In this document: positions 6,501-12,008 of the stretch, one piece after another
Position numbering within the stretch: the first letter of the stretch is position 1
How the letters are laid out: each line of letters starts with the position of its first letter
NCBI GenBank assembly: GCA_003156795.1
Contig: PMHU01000263.1
Coordinates: 11,097 to 23,820, forward strand
Origin: Acidimicrobiaceae bacterium
GTDB taxonomy: Bacteria > Actinomycetota > Acidimicrobiia > Acidimicrobiales > Palsa-688
Direction of reading: 5' to 3'
Length of the DNA stretch: 12,724 bases
The notes under the pieces: generated by a model
Seen by the model: only the letters and a program-made list of their open reading frames with translations
Databases searched by the model: none
What the model was told of the DNA's origin: nothing
Position numbers and translations under genes: made by a program

Positions 6501-6848
6501 TCAGTCCTTGGCCCGGAGGCGATCTGAGATGCTGGCCATTACCTGCAGGGCGAACATCGGAGTCTCGTGGACCAAGAAGAGAAAGGTCCTGCGGTCGATG
6601 ACGGCCAGCTTGACGTCCGATATGGCGACGGCCGTGCCGCTTCGGGGCGAGTTGTCCACGATCGACATCTCGCCGAAAGTGTCGTCGGGGCCGATCTTGC
6701 GCACGGCGCCGCCGGGCATCCGTATCTCGACCTCGCCTTCGATGACCCCGAACATCTGGTCGCCGCTCGATCCCGCCTCGAAAATGACTTCGCCCGCCGG
6801 TACTTCCCTGACGGAGTCTGAGTTCTTGAATAGGCCCGGAACCTTCAT
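6501..6848 (-). CDS. Stand-alone cyclic-nucleotide-binding domain protein
   Basis: The 115-residue protein is a single Crp-type cNMP-binding domain without a DNA-binding domain. VPAGEVIFEAGSSGDQMFGVIEGEVEI is the first beta-roll, ending near residue 42. The phosphate-binding cassette FGEMSIVDNSPRSGTA (residues 58-73) keeps the G-E pair and the Arg (R69) that contacts the cyclic phosphate, so cyclic nucleotide binding is plausible. A final helix (MFALQVMASISDRL) follows. It would be cytosolic and would have to act through a partner protein. The start ATG 6848 has AGGGG seven bases upstream (6856-6860). This start overlaps, as ATGA, the stop of the reading frame holding the C-terminus of a decayed MOSC gene upstream, suggesting the two were once translationally coupled. 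Confidence 0.9.
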   Translation of the reverse strand: MKVPGLFKNSDSVREVPAGEVIFEAGSSGDQMFGVIEGEVEIRMPGGAVRKIGPDDTFGEMSIVDNSPRSGTAVAISDVKLAVIDRRTFLFLVHETPMFALQVMASISDRLRAKD

Positions 6849-7185
6849 CGGTGTTCCCCTCGACTAGCTCGGATCAGACGTCGAGACGATATCGGATCCA
6901 AGCCGTGGGCCCAGAGGCTGGCCGTGACTTCGCCGGGCTCGATCACCCGGAGGTACCAGCCGGTGCGGAAGGTGCTCGCTCGGGTAGGTGTATCGCTCGG
7001 GAAGACGCACCCCGCCCTGTCCGGCCCGCTGAGCACAGAGAGGTCGGCCTGGCCGACGCCCGACAGGTTTGCAAGCCACAGCCACCAAACGGTGCCCGAC
7101 GCCACGGGCTGTCTGGCGATACCGCGGCAGACGTTGGCGCCCTGACGCGGCTGAACAGGCGAGGCACGCCGACGGTCACGGTCAC
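6845..7185 (-). pseudogene. Decayed MOSC-domain gene with frameshifts and internal deletion
   Basis: No intact ORF fits here, but three minus-strand pieces in different frames read in order like a MOSC (molybdenum cofactor sulfurase C-terminal) protein of the YiiM kind. From GTG 7185, VTVTVGVPR resembles the usual SVNVGRPR start. The next frame gives RQPVASGTV...GVGQADLSVLSGPDRA, close to the GDGQADL.VHGGPDKA core. Another frame gives YTYPSEHL, matching the next block YVYPSEHY. Then RTGWYLRVIEPGEV, the family's C-terminal block, follows at once. Roughly 75-80 residues that normally separate the last two blocks, including the usual Cys region, are missing. The last frame stops at 6845, overlapping the cNMP-binding gene's start as ATGA. 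Family motifs are from memory, not a search. Confidence 0.7.
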
Positions 7186-7191
7186 GGCCTC

Positions 7192-7221
7192 TATAACTTA
7201 GAGAGATAATTACTTAGAAAG
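7192..7221. promoter_or_regulatory. AT-rich direct repeats upstream of the F420 operon
   Basis: ACTTAGAGAG (7196-7205) and ACTTAGAAAG (7212-7221) are direct repeats 16 bp apart, matching at 9 of 10 positions. They lie in an AT-rich patch that stands out sharply from its GC-rich surroundings. TATAAC (7192-7197) and GATAAT (7205-7210) resemble -10 elements, but neither has a convincing -35. It is likely the promoter and perhaps an activator site for the gene starting at 7245. Confidence 0.45.
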
Positions 7222-7244
7222 ACCAAGTCGCACAGAATGCTCGG

Positions 7245-7694
7245 ATGGATCTCGAAGAGTCCCGCCGGCGGGTGAGCGAAGCGCGGGTGGGCCGGCTCGC
7301 CACCCTCGCATCCGACGGCCGGCCCCATCTGGTGCCTTGCTGCTTCGCACTGGTCGGGACGACGATCTACACGGCCGTCGACGCCAAGCCCAAAGCCACC
7401 ACCTCGCTGCGCCGGATCGAAAACATCCGCTCCGACGACCGGGTCACCCTCCTCGTCGACCACTACGACGAGGACTGGACCAGTCTCTGGTGGGTGCGCG
7501 TCGACGGCCGGGCCCGCATCGTCGACGGCGATCCGGAGCAGGAGCGCGAGAAAGCGATCGGGGCGTTGGTCGGCAAGTACCCCCAGTACCGGCAGGTCGC
7601 CATCCCGGGGCCGGTCGTCGCCATCGAGCCCGAGAGTTGGCAGAGCTGGTCGAGTCGGCCGAGTGGAAGACCTGGCCGTAGGGCCATCCCGTAG
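7245..7694 (+). CDS. PPOX-class F420-dependent oxidoreductase, Rv0121 type (TIGR03668-like)
   Basis: The 149-residue protein is a split beta-barrel flavin/deazaflavin-binding protein. It begins with ARVGRLATLASDGRPHLVPC (residues 13-32), the typical first two strands. It continues with TAVDAKPKATTSLRRIENI (43-61), whose K..K/R residues bind cofactor phosphate in relatives. Next come VTLLVDHYDEDWTSLWWVRVDG (67-88), diagnostic for the Rv0121-like group, and KYPQY. The ending SWQSWS matches the family's Trp-rich C-terminus, after which a basic tail (RPSGRPGRRAIP) looks like a local extension. F420H2-dependent reduction of an unknown substrate is expected from the family. The start ATG 7245 has only a weak ribosome-binding site. 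The luciferase-like gene starts 9 bp after its stop, so they are probably co-transcribed. Confidence 0.9.
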   Translation: MDLEESRRRVSEARVGRLATLASDGRPHLVPCCFALVGTTIYTAVDAKPKATTSLRRIENIRSDDRVTLLVDHYDEDWTSLWWVRVDGRARIVDGDPEQEREKAIGALVGKYPQYRQVAIPGPVVAIEPESWQSWSSRPSGRPGRRAIP

Positions 7695-7703
7695 TCTCCG
7701 GTC

Positions 7704-8588
7704 ATGGACATCGGGCTCTTCATCCCCATAAGCGCCTTCAACGCCACGGCCGAGTTCCTTCGGGTTCTCGGTCCCGCCGTCGAGGAGCGGGGCTTCGAGT
7801 CGATCTGGGTTCCCGAGCACGTCGTTCTCTTCGACGAGTACGAGTCCGAGTATCCGTACTCGCCGGACGGCAGGTTCCCCGGTGGAGGTGACATCGGTCT
7901 GCTGGATCCTCTGACCGCCCTGAACTACCTCGCCGCCGTTACCGATCGGGTTCGGCTGGGCACGGCGATCTGCCTGGTACCGCAGCGCAACCCCGTCTAC
8001 ACGGCCAAGCAAGTGGCCGACCTCGACGTTCTGTCGGGTGGCCGAGCCGAGTTCGGCATCGGCATCGGCTGGCTGCGGGAAGAGTTCGACGTCCTCAACG
8101 TGCCCTTCGCCAACCGGGGTCGTCGGACCGACGAGTACTTGGAAGTCATGAAGTCGTTGTGGACCGAGGAGACCTCGTCGTTTAGCGGTGACCTCTACCA
8201 GCTCAACCCGTGCCGCATGTATCCCAAGCCGGTGCAGAGCCCCCATCCCCCCATTCGGGTGGGCGGGGAGAGCGACGCAGCCATGCGCCGGGCCGCCAGG
8301 TTCGGCCAGGGATGGTTCACCTTCAACCGCACGCCGGACGAGTTTCCCGGCGCCCTCGAACGCTTGGATCGGGAGCTGGCCGCCGCCGGACGGTCCCGTT
8401 CCGCGGACTTCACGGTCACCGCCTGCCCGTATTTCAACCCCGTCACCCCTGAGACCGTCGAGGCCTACCACGCAGCCGGGCTGGACCGCCTGATCGTGGT
8501 GTGTTTCGCCTTTGGACGCGACGACCTTCTCACCACCCTCGACCAGCTCGTCGCCGACGTGCTCGAACCGGCCCGGAAGCTCTCCTAG
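7704..8588 (+). CDS. Luciferase-like (LLM class) F420-dependent oxidoreductase, TIGR03619-like
   Basis: The 294-residue protein has the bacterial luciferase-like TIM-barrel pattern: MDIGLFIP at strand 1, ERGFESIWVPEHVV at strand 2, then LDPLTALNYLAAVTDRVRLG and TAICLVPQRNPVYTAKQVA. The conserved block LSGGRAEFGIGIGWLREEF follows, as found in TIGR03619 (Rv2161c-like) proteins, and later KPVQSPHPPIRVGGES. These enzymes use coenzyme F420 (rarely FMN) to oxidise or reduce small organic molecules; the substrate is not predictable. It starts at ATG 7704, nine bases after the PPOX gene, without a clear ribosome-binding site, so translation may depend on the upstream gene. Its TAG stop overlaps the TAG stop of the convergent hydroxylase gene within one CTAG. 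Confidence 0.92.
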   Translation: MDIGLFIPISAFNATAEFLRVLGPAVEERGFESIWVPEHVVLFDEYESEYPYSPDGRFPGGGDIGLLDPLTALNYLAAVTDRVRLGTAICLVPQRNPVYTAKQVADLDVLSGGRAEFGIGIGWLREEFDVLNVPFANRGRRTDEYLEVMKSLWTEETSSFSGDLYQLNPCRMYPKPVQSPHPPIRVGGESDAAMRRAARFGQGWFTFNRTPDEFPGALERLDRELAAAGRSRSADFTVTACPYFNPVTPETVEAYHAAGLDRLIVVCFAFGRDDLLTTLDQLVADVLEPARKLS

Positions 8589-9802
8589 GCGGCCGTCATC
8601 ATGGCGGCGGCTCCGACATCGGACCGCGCCGCGGCCACTTCTCGGCGGTGCCGGTCCGCCCACCCCGGACCGCGCAGCACGTAGGAGAGCCTCTCCCGCC
8701 AGGACGTCGAGCCCGCCACGTCCTTGAGGATGGAGACGAACTCGTGGGTGGCGATGGTTCCGACATTGAACGACTCGATGTTCTTCGTCAGCCCGTACAG
8801 CGGCACTTCCTTCTCGGGCTCGAAGGTGCCGAAGAGGCGGTCCCACACGATCAGGATGCTCCCGTGGTTGCGGTCGATGTAGCGGAGGTTGGAGCCGTGG
8901 TGGACCCGATGGTGCGAGGGCGTGTTGAGCGCGGCCTCAGCCCGACCCACCCTGTCGATGGCCTCGGTGTGGATCCAGTACTGATACAGAAGGTTGAGCC
9001 CCCGAGCCATCTGCACCTGCTGCGGAGAGACGCCGAACAGACACAGCGCCCCGTAAGGGACAGGGGTGCCCAGGGACTCGAGCACGGGCTGGCGCAGAGC
9101 CGTGGACAGGTTGTAGTGCTCGCTCGAATGGTGAACGACGTGGATGGCCCACATGTAGCGGCTCTCGTGCATGAATCGGTGGTTCCAGTAATAGATGAAA
9201 TCCCAACCTGTGATGGCCAGCGCCATCGGCAACGCTCCACTCCCGAGCCGCGGCATCATGCGCCGCTTCCACATGCGGTCGATCGACGTGCGGGACTGCC
9301 ACGTCGTGGCGATGGCTATCGCCCCGAAGGCCGTTGTCGTCACCCCTCCGACCGCGGCGACCTTCCGGGCCGCGGCCTCGAGCTTCGGGCCGCGGCTCAG
9401 TCTGTGGGCCCCGTTCACCCCGTTCGCCCCGCGCGCCGAGTCCACCCCGTTCGCCGGGTCCGCCCCGTGCCCCGTCTGCGTCCGCCGCGCCCGGCGGGCC
9501 ACGTAGTCACAAGCCGTCGTGATCGCCGCCGCTCCCAGCGCCACTCCCACCACTGCTTTTCCGAAGCGGCCCCGCCCCGGAGTCAGGGGGCGGAGCAGCC
9601 GGGGTGCGACCAGCGGAGCGGCCAGGCTGATGACGCCCATGGTGAGGCTGGCGACGGTATCGCGCTTCTCATAGTCGCCCGCCGAGGGACCGCCGGCGGC
9701 GGCCCTCCGCCGCAAGACGACGTACTCCGCCGCCATGGTCGCGAAGTACAACGGCACTGCGACAACCGTCGGATCCTTCGCGGTGTTGGTCGACGCGGCC
9801 AC
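8585..9802 (-). CDS. Sterol desaturase/fatty acid hydroxylase family membrane protein
   Basis: The 405-residue protein has the di-iron histidine boxes of the FA_hydroxylase family (PF04116). They are H208-x3-H212 (NHRFMHE), H221-x2-H224-H225 (HVVHHSSEHYN) and H298-x2-H301-H302 (HHRVHH), with H278 and H313 nearby. WDRLFGTFEPE follows, as expected. Hydrophobic segments near 11-30, 50-68, 82-98, 148-166 and 190-206 put it in the membrane. Family members hydroxylate or desaturate lipids or sterols, or cleave ether lipids; which applies is unknown. Between membrane segments (about residues 105-140) sits a low-complexity linker rich in Gly-Ala-Asn. The start is GTG 9802 with no good ribosome-binding site; an ATG ten bases upstream is out of frame. 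It lies 88 bp downstream of TetR-3 on the same strand with a hairpin between. Confidence 0.92.
   Translation of the reverse strand: MAASTNTAKDPTVVAVPLYFATMAAEYVVLRRRAAAGGPSAGDYEKRDTVASLTMGVISLAAPLVAPRLLRPLTPGRGRFGKAVVGVALGAAAITTACDYVARRARRTQTGHGADPANGVDSARGANGVNGAHRLSRGPKLEAAARKVAAVGGVTTTAFGAIAIATTWQSRTSIDRMWKRRMMPRLGSGALPMALAITGWDFIYYWNHRFMHESRYMWAIHVVHHSSEHYNLSTALRQPVLESLGTPVPYGALCLFGVSPQQVQMARGLNLLYQYWIHTEAIDRVGRAEAALNTPSHHRVHHGSNLRYIDRNHGSILIVWDRLFGTFEPEKEVPLYGLTKNIESFNVGTIATHEFVSILKDVAGSTSWRERLSYVLRGPGWADRHRREVAAARSDVGAAAMMTAA
9409..9475. repeat. Degenerate CCCCGTTC repeat encoding the hydroxylase linker
   Basis: On the plus strand the motif CCCCGTTCA/G or CCCCG followed by C/T-rich variants recurs about six times. 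On the coding strand it gives NGV, NGA and GAN motifs in the loop GADPANGVDSARGANGVNGA of the hydroxylase. It is in frame and looks like slippage-type expansion. Confidence 0.55.
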
Positions 9803-9820
9803 TGTCCGACATTGTGGCTC

Positions 9821-9850
9821 ACCGTCGGGAGGCTTGCTAACCCCGACGGT
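9821..9850 (-). terminator. Hairpin between TetR-3 and the hydroxylase gene
   Basis: ACCGTCGGG (9821-9829) and CCCGACGGT (9842-9850) are perfect 9-bp arms around a 12-nt loop. The hairpin lies 40 bp after the TetR-3 stop and 18 bp before the hydroxylase GTG. It may terminate TetR-3 transcripts or reduce read-through into the hydroxylase. There is no T-tract. Confidence 0.5.
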
Positions 9851-9890
9851 CGCGGCAGCTCGAGCCTCTCGGGTGCCAGACTGCGATCAC

Positions 9891-10529
9891 CTACGGGATC
9901 GTGTCTTCCCGCGACCCTTTGGGCTGGTCAGTCGCCATGGCGGCCTGCCAGAGACATTGCACGGCTTCGGCGAGGATCGAGGGCGGGCTGCCGGCCGGAT
10001 CTAGTCTCCGGTGCATGGCGAAGCCATCGATGAGCGCCATGGCCATGCTGGCAAAGCGTTCGGAAGGCATCGCCAGGGTGACGCCGATGTATCCAGCGGC
10101 TTCCTCGATGATGATGCTGGCCGTTTGGCGGACGTCCCTCAGCCTGGCGGCCAGGCGCTCGCGGTAGGCAGGGTTGCCTGCTGCCACCGGTTGGAATTCG
10201 ATGTACGCGGTCTGCAATGAGCCGAACTGATCGAAGCCGCGGTCGAACCACTCCGAGAAGGCCCCGACGTCCTTCGCCCAATCGCCGCTCAGCTGCGCCC
10301 GGAGCAGCTGCATGTTGGCTTCGTTGCGATCTTCGAGCAGGGTCATGAAGATGTCGGCCTTGTCGGAGAAGTTGGCGTAGAACGCCCCCCGGCTGAACCC
10401 GCCGCGCTCAGAGATCTCTTCGATGCTGGTGGCGACGTAACCCGATTCCGCGAACAGGCGTTCAGCCGCGTCGAGCAGCTTGGCTCGCGTCTGGGCCCGT
10501 GACTGCTCCCTCGTCAGCCGCTCGGTCAT
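9891..10529 (-). CDS. TetR/AcrR family transcriptional regulator (TetR-3)
   Basis: The 212-residue protein starts MTERLTREQSRAQTRAKLLDAAERLFAE. Then come GYVATSIEEISERGGFSRGAFYANFSDKADIF, with the helix-turn-helix and the Y.NF.DK signature near residues 30-62. The C-terminal helical domain (residues 70-205) would bind an unknown ligand. The frame extends upstream to 10664, but that stretch crosses the operator repeats and encodes no recognisable domain. ATG 10529 places the TetR_N helix at the normal distance and is preferred, though its ribosome-binding site is weak. It is divergent from the acyltransferase gene and precedes the hydroxylase gene on the same strand, so either could be its target. 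Confidence 0.9.
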   Translation of the reverse strand: MTERLTREQSRAQTRAKLLDAAERLFAESGYVATSIEEISERGGFSRGAFYANFSDKADIFMTLLEDRNEANMQLLRAQLSGDWAKDVGAFSEWFDRGFDQFGSLQTAYIEFQPVAAGNPAYRERLAARLRDVRQTASIIIEEAAGYIGVTLAMPSERFASMAMALIDGFAMHRRLDPAGSPPSILAEAVQCLWQAAMATDQPKGSREDTIP

Positions 10530-10533
10530 TCCA

Positions 10534-10562
10534 TTGACATACAGTCTGTATTCAAATACATT
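10534..10562 (+). promoter_or_regulatory. Promoter of the acyltransferase gene
   Basis: TTGACA (10534-10539) and TACATT (10557-10562) are separated by exactly 17 bp. The overlapping operator repeats cover the whole spacer and the -10. Transcription would start near 10569, giving a ~55-nt leader to the GTG at 10625. On the opposite strand TAGGAT (10572-10567) is a possible -10 for TetR-3. Confidence 0.6.
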
Positions 10563-10575
10563 CCGTATCCTATAC
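10539..10575. promoter_or_regulatory. Interlocked ATAC/GTAT operator array upstream of TetR-3 and the acyltransferase
   Basis: Five half-sites alternate: ATAC 10539, GTAT 10548, ATAC 10556, GTAT 10565 and ATAC 10572. Two perfect inverted repeats overlap: ATACAG-T-CTGTAT (10539-10551) and TGTATT-CA-AATACA (10547-10560). An imperfect third, ATAC-ATTCC-GTAT, spans 10556-10568. Half-sites are 7-9 bp apart. The layout suggests cooperative binding of two or more TetR-3 dimers. ATAC/GTAT-rich palindromes are known operators of AcrR-type regulators. Confidence 0.7.
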
Positions 10576-10577
10576 CT

Positions 10578-10628
10578 GGTGATCGAAGGTCCGGTGATCG
10601 ATCTTCCGGTGAGGAAGGGGTCCGGTGA
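10578..10628 (+). repeat. Degenerate 15-16-bp tandem repeats in the acyltransferase leader
   Basis: Three units begin GGTGA: GGTGATCGAAGGTCC (10578), GGTGATCGATCTTCC (10593) and GGTGAGGAAGGGGTCC (10608). A fourth GGTGA at 10624 contains the GTG start codon at 10625. TCCGGTGA recurs at 10590, 10605 and 10621. The third unit supplies the Shine-Dalgarno-like AGGAAGG. Confidence 0.6.
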
Positions 10629-11806
10629 CGCGGATGGGAGTCTCTCCAAGTCGGCTGGTGGCAAGTCGGCGGGTGGTGGCAGGAGGTCGGGACGACTTCA
10701 TGGTGGTCCATCACCTGGTCCTGGAAGGTTCCGGGGAGGAGATCGGACGGGCGCTGGCCGAGGAGGCCCGCCGTTCCTCTGCTTGGATGCCGCCGCCCGC
10801 TGATCCGATTCGCAATCGCGCCCGAAGAAGATGGTTTCAGCAGAACTGGCCCGAGCACCATGCACGCATGAAGGGTATTGCCAACGCCTTCTCGCAGCGC
10901 GTCGATGACGACGACGTCGATTTCAGCAGCATTTTCGGTCAGCCCATCGACGTCGCTTGCTCCGCGGCCTGGTGCTCGCCCCGAACGTCCACCGACGGAC
11001 ACGCTCGCGTGGGTAGGAACCTCGACTTTTCGACCCAGACGGTCAGCGAGCTCATGGGCGCGCCGTCGACGATGGGTGAGCTTCCGGTGTTCTTCCGCCC
11101 GTTCGTGATCGAAACGCACCCCCGCCATGGCTACGCGTCAATTGTCGCCACCGTCGGCGACCTGACCGGGTGCCTCGACGGCATCAACGAGCACGGACTT
11201 ACCGTTGCCGTCCTGTCTGATGACCGAAGCCCAGTGACGTGCCCAACCATGACGGCCCAAGCCGGCCTTCACGAGATGCACGTGCTCCGCTACCTGCTCG
11301 ACCGATGTCGCAGTGCGGCTGAAGCAAGGGACGCGCTCCTGGAGGCCAAGCAGTACGACCAGTACTCGGTCGCGCACCACCTCGTCGCCGACGAGAACGA
11401 CGCCTTCGTTTGGGAACGAATCATGCACAACGTGGAACGGCTGGTCGAGGTAAAAGACGAGACGTTGTGTGTGACGAACCATCTCCTCAGCGTCGACAAC
11501 ACCGCGTCTCAGGATCAGCTCGCCGATCCGGCCACGAACGACACGTATCTAAGAGAGCGCACGCTCGATCAGCGCCTGGCCGGGAATCAGATCTCCAACG
11601 ATGCGCTCTGGGCCGCGTTGGAGGCCGTGAGCGCCGACGCCCGATCCGATGGGTGGAATGCACAACGCGGCAGAACTCTGTGGCACTCGCAGTACGACAT
11701 TTCGAGTCGGAACGTCACCTTCGAGTTCTACCTCGGCGACCGCCTTGACGGGACACCCCGCCGATCAGCTCCGGTGAGTTTCGACCTGTCTGCCGGTGGC
11801 GCATGA
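10625..11806 (+). CDS. Peptidase C45/AAT-type Ntn-hydrolase acyltransferase
   Basis: The 393-residue ORF resembles acyl-CoA:6-aminopenicillanate acyltransferase and related C45 Ntn hydrolases. At residues 110-136, VACSAAWC...GHARVGRNLDF aligns with the catalytic GCTTAYC...G.L.GQNWDF of the fungal enzyme, making Cys112 the expected nucleophile exposed by self-cleavage. The residue before it is Ala rather than Gly. GINEHGLTVAVLSDD later matches the family's N..GL....N block. Members hydrolyse or transfer acyl groups on amides or peptides; the substrate here is unknown and antibiotic chemistry should not be assumed. No signal peptide is seen. GTG 10625 has AGGAAGG six bases upstream. ATG 10700 (AGGAGG at 10681, 13 bases upstream) would remove a basic 25-residue stretch and fits family N-termini better, so the start is unsettled. 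It is divergent from TetR-3 and probably regulated by it. Confidence 0.87.
   Translation: MTRMGVSPSRLVASRRVVAGGRDDFMVVHHLVLEGSGEEIGRALAEEARRSSAWMPPPADPIRNRARRRWFQQNWPEHHARMKGIANAFSQRVDDDDVDFSSIFGQPIDVACSAAWCSPRTSTDGHARVGRNLDFSTQTVSELMGAPSTMGELPVFFRPFVIETHPRHGYASIVATVGDLTGCLDGINEHGLTVAVLSDDRSPVTCPTMTAQAGLHEMHVLRYLLDRCRSAAEARDALLEAKQYDQYSVAHHLVADENDAFVWERIMHNVERLVEVKDETLCVTNHLLSVDNTASQDQLADPATNDTYLRERTLDQRLAGNQISNDALWAALEAVSADARSDGWNAQRGRTLWHSQYDISSRNVTFEFYLGDRLDGTPRRSAPVSFDLSAGGA
10647..10676 (+). repeat. 15-bp perfect-spacing tandem repeat near the acyltransferase start
   Basis: CAAGTCGGCTGGTGG (10647-10661) is followed directly by CAAGTCGGCGGGTGG (10662-10676), with one mismatch. It lies between the two candidate start codons and is either leader sequence or part of a variable N-terminal extension. 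Confidence 0.75.
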
Positions 11807-11840
11807 GCTATTGGATGGCTCCGCCCAACCCGCCCAAGTT

Positions 11841-11933
11841 GTGGCCACGACCAACGACCTGCCGGTTGACAACATCGTCGAAGTCCGGGTCCTCGGCCCC
11901 TGCTTCTCCTCAGCCCGGACGGCGCGGGCCTAA
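11841..11933 (+). pseudogene. Possible N-terminal remnant of a YbjQ-type heavy-metal-binding-domain gene
   Basis: From GTG 11841 a 30-codon frame reads VATTNDLPVDNIVEVRVLGP and then CFSSARTARA before TAA. The first part resembles the conserved start of YbjQ-family proteins, VTTN.IPGY.I.EV.G..F...VRSR. An intact family member has about 100 residues, so this would be only its first third, ended by sequence that passes into short tandem repeats. It has no visible ribosome-binding site. The match is short and from memory, so it could be chance. The rest of 11807-12008 shows no credible gene on either strand. Confidence 0.35.
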
Positions 11934-11934
11934 C

Positions 11935-12002
11935 CTGACCAGACCCAACCAGACCCAACCGGACCCGCGGGGCCGACCGGACCCACCGGGCCCAACCGGG
12001 TG
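11935..12002. repeat. Decamer-like tandem repeats (GACCCAACC family)
   Basis: AGACCCAACC occurs twice in tandem (11941-11960). It is flanked by decaying versions such as GGACCCGCGG, ACCCACCGGG and CCCAACCGGG in 10-bp register. The repeats lie between the acyltransferase and the convergent VOC gene and end just before the VOC stop. CCGCGGGG-type blocks could fold, so a role in transcription termination is possible. Confidence 0.65.
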
Positions 12003-12008
12003 GACCAG

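Noticed and set aside
7191..8846. 551-codon open frame on the minus strand
   Set aside because: It lies antisense to both F420-type genes, which have clear family motifs. Its translation is low-complexity, Arg/Gly/Asp-rich and matches nothing; long antisense frames are expected at this GC content.
8501..10033. 510-codon open frame on the plus strand
   Set aside because: It is antisense to the hydroxylase with its intact histidine boxes and has the composition of a GC shadow frame.
10530..10664. N-terminal 45-residue extension of TetR-3
   Set aside because: It would be encoded by the operator array and promoter, and TetR domains start close to the N-terminus.
10578..10676. CRISPR-like repeats
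   Set aside because: Units are contiguous, 15-16 bp and degenerate, with no spacers and no cas genes nearby.
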